The notes under the pieces are model-generated. The model was not told the DNA's origin and did no database searches. It worked only from the letters and a program-made list of their open reading frames with translations. Shown one piece after another: positions 23,001-35,000 of a stretch of DNA of 64,000 nt; the stretch's first letter is position 1; every line of letters begins with the position of its first letter. Position numbers and translations under genes: made by a program. This stretch comes from Ypsolopha sequella (taxonomy: Eukaryota > Arthropoda > Insecta > Lepidoptera > Ypsolophidae), in the NCBI GenBank assembly GCA_934047225.1, contig OW204012.1:8990001-9054000 (forward strand), written 5' to 3'.

Positions 23001-26000
23001 GCAAATGGAAGGTAGAAGGACGTATGCTGACCAAATTGGCGACATTAAGGCTATCAAGATAAATTTATAATAATTTGCTTCAGACTGATTTGACAGCTAG
23101 ATGACAGATGAGTAGACAGACAGAGACAGACCACTTTTTTATAAGCAAGGCGAAGGTCCACAATCAGTAAAATGCCTAAAATGCCCCAAGTGAAGTGACA
23201 TACCTGAAAATTCTTTTAAAAAATCTTGAAAAAATAATTATTAAATTATATACTATAATAATTAAAACTATAATGTAAAATGGCGCATATACGCTGAAAA
23301 AAAAACTTTTAGGATTGAGAACCTCCTTTTCCGAAGTCGGTTAAACAGCTAGGTAAGCAAGCATCGTTTACCTAGCATACCTTTGTACCAAAGGCGGTTT
23401 AAGGTATCTCCTTTCGATGTGCGCTTCGACAGCCGCGAGCTTGTGTCTCGCTCGCGCGACTATCTCCGCGCCGCTCGCCTCGTCGGGCAGGGGGAAGCGG
23501 GAGGGGCGCCAGCCCTTCACCTGCATGGAGGCCGCCGCCACGCGCTCTTCCAACGCTTCAACCTGGAAAGAGATGAGTGAATGAATGAATGAATGAATAC
23601 ATACTTTATAGCACAGAAAGTCAACAAAAAATTTCTTCCAGTCTGGTACTGGTGGTATTGGGAGAATTAAGATTTAAAAATTAGTTGGTATTTGTGCAAA
23701 AAAATAATCAATTTTCTAATAATAATCTAAAAATAATCGATAATACTAATATATAATGTATTTATGTACAATTGTCCATATATAAGGTCTTTCAATTTAA
23801 ATTGAAAGTAATTTAGGAGGTGATTCGGTATCGTTAATACATCACATTCAATCACAAAGCACTTTATTTTGCGAGAACTTTTTTTTCACTTCTCAGTACA
23901 TAGTGGTCCGATCACCTGACTCAGTTTGTATGGACCAGTGAAGAAAAATTTCGCGCAAAATAAAGTACTTTGCAGTGGAATGTGATGTATTAACGATACT
24001 GAATCACCTCCTAAATTACTTTCAATTTCAATTGAAAGACCTTATATACATACATACAAACAAACAAAGAAACATAGTTATTCCGATTGGATTACAGAAT
24101 ATTTAGGTTCCCAAATATATATTTTGAAAGGGCACTGATTTAAAGACGACATATAAGCAATTTAAATTTTCCATAGAAAGCTAATTTTCCTAATATTTCA
24201 TATAGCGGGGTTAAAATTAGCTCGAAATAGTTCGTAGCTCAAAAACTAGAGCTTTTTTTTCGAACTCGGCCCTATCTAGGTTTGATACAAAATAAACTGA
24301 TGAAGAAAGATTCAAAAGAAACATCTGACACAAGGGAGAGAATAAATCCTAATATAACAATTTTAAGGCTCTCCTTACCTTGGCTGGAGGCTCCTTTACC
24401 CCTGGATTTTTCTCAAGATTCACACAAAAGGTAAAAACTGAATGTGAAGTCAGCAGCTTATTTTATTCATTTTTTTTTTCATAAGTATTATCTAGCGACA
24501 TCTCACTACGTCTCTATACAGTCCAAAAAGCAAAATTTAATGAAACACCATCATAATAACTGTCAGGATATTGTTAATATTGTCTCGTTTTTACGCAAAG
24601 TTCAGCAAGTTGTATAATTTTTATCTGTACTGGAAATAAAAAAGAGACAAATACAGACGTCGTTCATGTAAAGAAGACTAAGTTTATACACTTTTCGATA
24701 AATAAACAATTATCGTTTCATAGAAAACAGTTTTTACTTGACAGCATTTCAAAAATTCGGCGCTTTTTTAATATCTCGCCATATTGCACCTCTTGATGAG
24801 AGATGGGTTGGAGTGCGGTGTGGAGGGGACGAAACATATATAAAGATGTGTGCAGTTTCATTGAGATCAAATCCATTAGGACGTCACATACACTTACACC
24901 TAAAGCATATAGCAGCCCAGCGGGATGGCCCAACATAAGTTACATACACACGACCTTATAGGTTGTCAACTTCGTGCGTACCACGCCCACGGGGCATAGG
25001 GGTTGCGGGGCGGGGTCTCGGAGGGGATGCGGATGGTGTGGCGGGAGGGTGAGCGAACACGACGCGTGAGGCGGACCAAAGTGGATAGCCAGTCGCCGGG
25101 GAGGTCGCTCCATAGATAAGGGTAATATAAATGTACATTTATTATTTTATTACATATATATTTTTATTAGATTCAATTCGACGTGTAAAAAGTGTATAAT
25201 ATAATATAAAATACTTTGCAAAATAAACTATTTGAATTTGAATTAAGATGATGATTTATTATGATTTTACAATATTTATGAAACAAACGAACAAGACTTA
25301 TCTTAATATCAAACTTCGATGTTATGTCAAAAATTACTTTTTACATTAATGCTACGTGTCAAATTATTCAAAAACCATGTTAATTATAAACCTAAAAATC
25401 ACGTAAAAAATGTACATACCCTTTTCTTATAATTTTTATTCCCCTGCATACTTTCCCATATTATTATTTATTACATAAAACTATTACCTATACACATACA
25501 TTATTTAATTAGTTATATTGCATTAAAAGTGACCTATAATAATTGTATCTGCTATGCCAAGATTACATAAATAAATATACATTATTTCATTTCACCGATG
25601 TATAATGGATCTCTTTTGTAGACTCTATGATATTTTAGACTTGTCAATGTCATACTTGTGTATTTGGAATGCCTTGCGCACGGTCATGCACACCAAGTAG
25701 CGTGCTACCTCGTACCCGCCAACCCCTGTACCCCGTGGGCGCGGTAAGCACGAAGTTGACAACCTATAGTGTAATAAATCACAAGTATCACTCACCAAAC
25801 TCAAAACATGCATGTCCAGCCTCCTCGCGGTCGGTGTACTGAACGCGTTGGGGCTGTCGGGTCGCGGGTAGCCGCCATTTTGTGCTATCACCCGGTCCAG
25901 GTTAGATATTGACAGCTCAGTTACAGCTACTGAGCCCTTCTCTATGTGCAGCTGTGGGGGGGAAATGTTGGGATTAGCTTTTCACTGTACAACAGTCATT

Positions 26001-29000
26001 GTTCAGAATAAAATGTATATTTCGGAACGCATCCATCAAGGGTCTATATAATTTGTCTATGGACTTGGAGCTGTCAAAAACGAGGGACGTGGAATTTTCT
26101 TGGTATAGATCGCGGACGATTTTAATATGTGTTATTAAGGGCTTAACCCAAGGGAAATCGGTGCGGACATCGTAAGAAACAGTATTCGATCAAGGGCTGA
26201 AGATATTTTGGCGTGAAGGCCACTTTTGAGTGTATTTCCTGTGTGTGTGAAATAACCTATATCCACGCGGTGTGCGACAAGTGGACTTGTTAATTACTAT
26301 TTCTGGGTTCGGATGCATCCCGGGGTAGGAGGGTTGTGTTTAGATTCATCGTGGAAGGTGATCTACGTGTCACGGCACCGACACGCCTTGGTCTCCGCAG
26401 CGAAGGGTCTTCGTGCGAGGACTACTTGATGAGGTCATCATACAACTGTCTGGTAGGACATTTTATATTAAATATTAGATCATAAGATACTTGTATACTA
26501 TAAATCTGGGACAGCTATGGGCCCCTGCTCCAGCTGCAAGTATCGCCCTTTAGCATACAATTAGTGGTGTCTGAGCGTGGTTATGGAATCCTCGCACCAG
26601 TGACGTCGATGCCCGTCACTAGTCAGTATTACTACTTTTTATATGCTACAATTTCTGGTAGCAACGAGCGTTTATATCAAACAAGCTTTGGTAGCCAGTC
26701 CGTGGTTAATCCCAACTTTGGTTTATATACATATAAACAGCGGAACTGGGCGGCCCCAGTGTCATTGAACTGTTAACATAGCTAGGCTATTTACATGTAC
26801 ATGTAGCAATTACAAATTGGATTTGTTTAGTGCTTTGAGTAGATAATTGATTACCGGAGGGTACCACACTGATGTGGTTCAGTAATATCAGTATAAATTG
26901 TTAATTTAGTACATATCAAGTGTTCTTGTATTGCAATAACATTATATCATATAACGGTTTATATTATAGATTGGAAATCAACTTGTTAGCTAATATACGG
27001 TTATCTTGGCTTGAATTTATGTACTTACAAGCATGTATACAGTTGCATAGTGGAATGTGCATTCGGGTTTGTGTGTATTGTATACACCAAATATAATTTA
27101 AATTTGGTAATATAGAATTAGGTAGGAACCTATTTGTTTGTTTAGTATTGACGGACAGTACATACATTGGTAATTGGGAATTAATTTTGCTAATTAAATT
27201 CTATTTATAGGTAGGGTACCTATTGAGCAGTGCTTCTGTATTTTGTGCCGTGTCAGGGTGTTTGCTAAATAGTTTTTATTTATACATTTCCCGGTTCATT
27301 GCGGCATGATGTCCAAGTCTCACAAGGCTGCGTTGGCGAAAGAGCTCCGCTGGTTTACAACCGTCCAGGGATTGCTTTCTCGTTCGGATCGCGACAATGC
27401 AATCCTGGAGAGAGCCGAGCGGATGCATCAGCGGCTGGCTGATGCAGAGGCGGCTGTGGCAGCACTGCAGGAAAGTGACGGGCCTATGGATAGATCTGAA
27501 GCGGCTTCACCGGTCCCGCAGCGACGGAGCCCTACGGGCGGGGGTGCTTCAGGGAGAACTCCCCCCCCCTTGGACAACGGGGGTGCGTCAGGGAGAACTT
27601 CCCCCCCCTCGGTCCAGGGAAGGCATGTTGTCGGGCAGAGCTCCCCTCCGTCGGAACGGAGGACTGCGGCGCGAGGCGCGCCCCCTCACCGGGAGGTGAG
27701 TTATGTATTTGCGCGTGGACCCGTAGGGGGCTTGCCTACGGGCTATCACACATATGGCCATGTAGTGAATTGGGCCCCTACGGGCGGGGGCCAATTGGAG
27801 TTGGCAAGGGCTAGGCCCCCCTCCCCGCGCCAGTTTTGGTGCCAGCTGGCATAGAGCACCGTGTTAAGACGGAGTCACGTGGTTACTCACCGCCGTACCG
27901 CGAGTACCCGCGGTTAGAGTACCACCCGCCGTACTCAGGGAGAGTTGGAGGCTACGCTCCCCCCATGGTGGGGATGTGCACACACCAGCCGTATTATTGC
28001 CAGTGGACTGGTCCTGCACTCCACAGGTGGGGTAGCCTGTAACTAGCTTGTTCAAGCCATGAGTACGGAACCGCGGACGGTTCTGTTGCCTACCGCGATG
28101 GCTCGCGTCTAGGGCCCCAGGGGGGATTGAGTTAGGGTAAGGGCCCTCCTCGACTTGGAAAGTCAAGTGGCGCACCGATTAGTTTTGAACCTGGAGGTTT
28201 CGTCGGTGCCGCTCCTAGGTATTGGTGGACTGGAGTTGAATCAGCGGCTGCAGCCATGGTTATAGACAATATTGTCGGCTGGCAGCCTTCTTTGGACCTT
28301 CCTCCGTTCATAATCTCATGCACGTCAGGTCTGCATCTGGCAGACCCACGTTTTGTCATCCGGCCCCAGTCGATGTTTTCCTGGGCGCAGATTTGTTAGG
28401 ATGGATCCTATTTGGTTTTAAAAGACTCTGGGTTCTTCTTCATTGGTGGAGGTATCCACAATTTTGGATATTCGATATTTGATTCGATACTTGGATTATT
28501 ATGTTCGAACTTAGGAAATGGCTTTCAAATGAACATATACTGTTTGCAGATTTGGAGGATCCCAATATGATGGTGGTATTATGTTGAAATACCAACCAGT
28601 CAATGAAATTCATATATTTTGTCCCCAGCCGTGAGTGCAGAGGAGCGTTGGAGCGCATTGGTACACGGTACGTGTACTTCAGGCGGACCTCATCAAGTTT
28701 AGACTTCGAGTTCTGCGCGAGGATCACGCCAGGCTGAAGTGAGCGGTTGCTCGTTTGAATCCTTTCACGGATTATGAAGGACTTCTGCGTTTTGGAGGCT
28801 GATTTTGGAGAGCTGACCTGCCATACGGAAGTCTTCATCCTTTGCTTCTACCCAAGACGGACCTTTGGTAAATCTGTTGGTGTCGGATTGACACATACGT
28901 AATGCGCACGGGGGTTTTCAGCAATCGCAACGCTCGGGTTGTAAAAGCATACCTTGTGTATTTGTGTGCTTGGCCACCAAGGCCGTTCACTTGGCAGTGG

Positions 29001-32000
29001 TATCAGCTTTGACTACGGAGGCCTTCGTCGCCGCGTTGGATCGTTTCGTGTCGCGTAAGGGTTTACCTTCACTTATTCGCTCCGACAATGGCACAAACTA
29101 CAAAGGTACTGCTAACTATCTAAAAGATATTGATAATTTTTTGTTTTGTAAATAACTATGCTAGTTTAAGTTAAATCTTCGCCCAGAAAGGGGTAACTTG
29201 GCGGTACAGTCCCCCAAATTGCCCTCACTGGGGAGGGAATTTTTTGAAGCTGCCGTCAAGTCGGCGAAGACCCACCTCCGCTGCGTTATTGGGGAAACTG
29301 TCCTAATTTTTGAGGAGCTTGCCACTGTGTATTGTAAAGTGGAAGCGGTCCTCAACTCTCGTCCTCTCTGTGGTCAGACAGGACTGAGCATCCTAGGGAA
29401 GGAAATTTAATTCTTTTGAAGGATATGAACTTGCTATCCTTGTTTTGGCGCCGGGGCCGTATATTAAAGTTGTTTTGGCGGAGACGGAACTCCACGCGTC
29501 GCAGAGGTGTTGGTCGAAGGTTCGATTTTGTGACGAGCCATGACAACTCTCTCCCGTCTCCCGGTTGTATGAGCTAGTGGACTGATTGCTCAGCCCAGAG
29601 CGGGGGACTGTTCAGAATAAAATGTATATTTCGGAACGCATCCATCAAGGGTCTATATAATTTGTCTATGGACTTGGAGCTGTCAAAAACGAGGGACGTG
29701 GAATTTTCTTGGTATAGATCGCGGACGATTTTAATATGTGTTATTAAGGGCTTAACCCAAGGGAAATCGGTGCGGACATCGTAAGAAACAGTATTCGATC
29801 AAGGGCTGAAGATATTTTGGCGTGAAGGCCACTTTTGAGTGTATTTCCTGTGTGTGTGAAATAACCTATATCCACGCGGTGTGCGACAAGTGGACTTGTT
29901 AATTACTATTTCTGGGTTCGGATGCATCCCGGGGTAGGAGGGTTGTGTTTAGATTCATCGTGGAAGGTGATCTACGTGTCACGGCACCGACACGCCTTGG
30001 TCTCCGCAGCGAAGGGTCTTCGTGCGAGGACTACTTGATGAGGTCATCATACAACTGTCTGGTAGGACATTTTATATTAAATATTAGATCATAAGATACT
30101 TGTATACTATAAATCTGGGACAGCTATGGGCCCCTGCTCCAGCTGCAAGTATCGCCCTTTAGCATACAATTAGTGGTGTCTGAGCGTGGTTATGGAATCC
30201 TCGCACCAGTGACGTCGATGCCCGTCACTAGTCAGTATTACTACTTTTTATATGCTACAATTTCTGGTAGCAACGAGCGTTTATATCAAACAGTCATTTT
30301 GGGAAGGAGTGGTTCATGTTTATGTCATGAAACTCCAGTTTAAGGAATTGTTGATAAGACTGTTTGTTCTCCTAATAAATGCAGTAAAATAAAACACCAA
30401 ACATTATTTAATTAGGGAACAAATTTTTTGAACTGTTATTTAAACATTCGAGAGGTTAGTATGATCAGTTGAAAAAAATAACTGCATTTTTTTTATCAGC
30501 GGTTGGGAAATTTGTGCGACTGTAAAACATAGCAGACTAATAAATAAATGGTTAGTAAAATGATCGAATGGGCAGTTAGATAAATAGTTCGGCAGTCTAC
30601 AGGGAGCGGAGACTTCTGTACTGGTAGGTAAATAATATTCAAAAACCGACTCAGCTCACCCCGATTCTATACAGTCTTGTGGTTACTACCCCTAGAGTGT
30701 ATATAAAAGGCCGGAGGCGTGGAGGGAGGACAGCCCCCGCCCGCAGTGATAAAGTGAAGGCAACCGTGCGAGCCGTAGCGGCTGAGGCTGGTCGCCGTAT
30801 GCCATATTTTTGTATATTTTGTATGGGAATTTTCTCAATTTTGTTTTTATCCTATTCAATCCTTTTGTTGACAAGGAACGTACAGTACCAGGCCATTTGA
30901 AGGTCGCATCGTGCTTTAAAAAGAGATACTCGGCTAGCTTCGGCTACCTTCAGCTTTGTAGAGCGTCATCTCTGTCACACTTGTCAACCCGGTCGTTTAG
31001 TCGCTGACTTGTCAGTCGTGTGTCTCGTGTGACAGAGATGATGCTCTACAAAGCCGAAGGTAGCCGAAGCTAGCCGAGTATCTCTTTTTAAAGCACGATG
31101 CGACCTTCAAATGGCCTGGTACTGTTAGTCTCTGTGGGATCAACCAAGTTCAATGTATTGGAATTCCCAAAAAATGCAAAATAAAATTCAAATTTTCAAA
31201 CTTTATTCCATACTACAAAACATGTTGATGTTATGTAGTATGGAATAAAGTTTGAATTGTTATTATGCAAAACGTGCCAAGTTGCGCTGCGACAGACCAG
31301 GTGTTTTTGAAGCTATTAAAGGTCGGCTGTCACGACAGCTACGCAGTGGATTGGTGCTGTTATATTGTGAGAAAGGTTTACTTGTAGTGGTCGCCCGGGC
31401 TATCTTGCATGTCGACGCTTCGACTATACTCACAGCCGCCTTGTAAGAAGGCGCGAATTGTAGCTTGTTGTTGAAGGTCGATGTTCTAATCAAAATCAGC
31501 GAAATATATGTCAACTGCCATGGTACATGCCGAAAACCAGCGCTGTTTGTAATTTTTTACATTTCACAGACAGCAATTGCTGAGCATGTATCCATTTGCC
31601 AAAAATGTATATAGTATGTATATTAAATTATGTTATTGTAAAATGTTATTATAAAATGTTCTAAGTTTAGTTTAAGTTTACTTTTTTTTTTTGTTCACCT
31701 TTAAATGTGTTTTGGCAATAAATTTCCATTTTCTTTCTTTCTTTCTTTCATGTTGCCTGAAGGCGGTGAGCAGTTCCCTCTACCGCACCCCGCGCAGTCG
31801 TAGCATGTCCATCACGTGCTTCAGTTAATCTGGGTCTGTGATCAGCCACCACCCGTGTCTGTGACAACATTATACCTATGGCAGATCTGTACCTTGTTGT
31901 TGACAGTAGGTAGATGTTGCCCGAAGGCGGTGAGCAGTTCCCTCTCCCGCACCCCGCGCGGGTGTAGCGACTCCATCACGTCCTTCAGTTGATCTGGGTC

Positions 32001-35000
32001 CGTGATCCGCCACCACCCGTGTCTGTGATGTGACAACATTTTTATGTACATGGTGACATTATTTTATGCAGCCAAATTCATACTGAAGACTCAGTAAGTG
32101 CTTGGTATCAAAGTTCGATGACCCTTTCTGTGAAAAGAGCAAAATAAAATTTAGGCTTCCTATACTAATTAAGTCGGGATCGTTTTTAAACACTATATCA
32201 ACAAGAAAGCAAAGTTTGTTTTTGTTGCGAATGCCGAGTTTGAATCCCGAGCAAGCGATAGATTCTATAATTGAATCACAAACGTAGCGAGGGATCTGAA
32301 ACTCCCGAGGGATCTGAAACTTTTGTCATGCACTTTTGACGTCTGCCACTTTTGACGCCTGTCACTTTTGACGCCTGTCACTTATGACACCTGCCACTTT
32401 TGACATCTGTCACTTTTAAAACTTACGCCATAAAAACATGAATGAAACGTTTATTTATAATAATTTTATAATAAAACGTTTATTGAATCTTTGCCCCATT
32501 TTCGGCTTGGCGGTAATTTTATCGACATCGATTACAGCCTATATGTTGACCAGGGTCAATACGTCGTATGAATACGATGATAATAAAGAAAACCGCATCC
32601 AAATCCGGTGAGTGGTTCTCGAGTAAAAACGGAACATACATACAGACACACATACTAAATTTAAAAAAAATAGTTTTGGCTTCAATATAGCACTAATAAC
32701 ACATTTCATTGAAAATTTCGCAAACATATTTAAAGTACAGACGTGACCTTTTTACTACCTTAGTATAGATATTGTAAAATAAATTCATTTAGTTTAAGGT
32801 AAACGTCAGTCGCTTTGGGAAAAGTGCATAACAAAACTTTGTTTTTCTTGTTTGGAAGATAAAAATTCAAAAACATTTTATTTGTTTTAGGTTTGAGTTT
32901 ATATTCAGTATGAGGTTTATAAAGCATGAGTTTGAAATTTAATGCACAATCTGGAATGTCTTGTTCAAACAAAGTTAAAACAGCATTTTAAGTTGGTTTT
33001 GAGAAGATCATGACTAATCGTGTATACAATTTCATTGGAAAACGAATGCGAAATACACTAAATCTTTTAGAATAAAATAACAGTAATGCTCACCTCAACT
33101 CCTTTGGCACAAAATTCCCTTCCACCTTCTTCGGTAGCCCGTTCACTTTACAACATTCCAGTTGCTCAATTTCATCCGGGGACATATGTATCGGCGGTGG
33201 ACTGTCACAGGTCACATACGTTGACAACGCATTGAAATTCAAAAGCCCTAAAGACGTCAGACTACTAGCCTTTGCCTTTTGTATCGCTTCATTATGCTTC
33301 AACGCATCAGCCTGTAATTCTTTCTCCAAATCATTATCTTGTTCTTTATCCACATCTTCTTTTGTGTCTTCTATATTGGTTTCATCGACATTAGTGTCTT
33401 TGGTGAAGTTGTTATCTATGGTTTCTTGGTCTAAGCCCGACATGGTTAGACTTGAGTCTGTGTAAATGTTATTTGATGGCACTTGGACGCTGGTCACCAT
33501 GCTGTTTAGAGTAAAAAGACTAGGGTCGTTTAGTAAGTGGAGGTTGTTTGAGACATCCCATTTGTGACCTTGGCACATGATGACTTCTGAACAAGTTTGT
33601 TCGTTATCACAGAAGGTTGGCTTTTTATCTTCAGTGGATTTTTCAACTTCGTTGATGCTGGTCAAAAATGAGCTCTCGTGTCTTAGTATTGAGAACCATT
33701 TTCCTTCCATAATCTTTTCTAATAGATGCGAATGCGCCGCGTCCGGTTCCATTAATTCCTGTTTGATATCAACCTTTTCTAGTTTGACCTCTTCTTTAAT
33801 TTCAGATTCGGCCTTTTTAGCCGCGTCTAGTTGTGAAGAAACCGCTTCGGCCATTTTTCGGAGTTCCTCAAGATTGTCAACCATTTGGTCTTTAGTTTCT
33901 TCTTTTTCTTGCGGTTCCGTAGTCTCGCTCTTCACTACGTTTTCGACTTTTACGATTTCTTGGGGCTTGTCGAGGCTCTCTGCTTGGGAAGCGTACATAG
34001 GTTTGTGCGTAGGTTTTTGTACTAAGAAAGCGGTGGGGATGGAGTCTTCGATATCTAGCATATCTTCTTCTTCCTTTGTTTGCTTGTGCTGAATGTATTT
34101 CTCTTCCATTTTTATTGATGAGCCTGCAACAAAAAGCAAATAAATTGAATGAGAAAGTTCGGCGCCACGAGAACGTGCGCCTGCGAAGCGGTTTACACCC
34201 ACTTTTCCAGATGACCCCAACTAAAATTAATATACAGTGTATTTTGTGCAACTGTGGCATAATGAGGGGCAATAGGACACGTCACGACTGCTTTATTACT
34301 AACAAAGCTGCACGGGTGTCCCAATGTAATTATTGTCAGTTGGACACAATAATTTGACATTCACTTGACATTATTTATAATATTTTTTGGTCATTAGCTT
34401 AGGCAAGGATCTAATCTGTTCAGCCTAGTTATCAGTAATTTACAGACTAACTCTTATTGAACACTTCAATATGGGAGCATTAGAGACTGCATGGCAGAGA
34501 TAATTCTAAAACGGTGTAACAAATAATTGGGCCTATTACAGCGCAGAATAACTATATTACGTTGAAAATTACATTGTTTGAAAAGATACCGACAAACAAC
34601 ATCGGTAGCTACTTGGTACGTTTCGATGTTGTAATTAGCTTAATGTAGGTGGTAGGTGGTAGAGCTGATGCCCAGCTCGACTGTGGAGGTACCACCATCT
34701 TACTTGGAGACCCCCTCGAAGTAATTCAGGGGAGAGTAAGAGGACAGCTCACAGGCAAAAAACCAGGAGGACCACCATGCCTGGGACCGATGGATGGCGG
34801 TATATCCATCCCTAATAGCCGGGCCTTTCATCAGGAAGGGCGTTAAATACTTTGACAGCCATATAATAGACATTTTGTTGTGTTACTGTTAGTTTACATG
34901 TGGGGATAAACAATCTGTCACCTACCCTATTTCTTTGTGATCTATGTGATACTTCCTTTTTTTTTTAGGAAAATATTGAGGGTGTTGACGAACAAAAGTC

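Larger units (their letters stand above)
26000..30292 (+). mobile_element. BEL/Pao LTR retrotransposon, recent, internally reduced
   Basis: Two 684-bp direct repeats beginning TGTTCAGAATAAAATG and ending TTTATATCAAACA enclose 2.9 kb. The 5-bp target duplication GTCAT is present on both sides (25995-25999 and 30293-30297). I saw no difference between the LTRs on reading. A polypurine stretch (AGAGCGGGGGA) precedes the 3' LTR. The interior has a gag-like frame, a protease-end remnant and integrase pieces, but little room for reverse transcriptase, and several breaks. It is in an intron of tou, antisense to it. Confidence 0.93.

Noticed and set aside
26564..26776. 70-codon gene
   Set aside because: It straddles the 5' LTR and the interior of the BEL/Pao element; the LTR part is repeated in the 3' LTR without a comparable frame.
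33577..34092. 171-codon open frame on the plus strand
   Set aside because: It is the antisense shadow of tou exon 13; its Ser/Phe-rich sequence reflects the complementary codons of an acidic protein.
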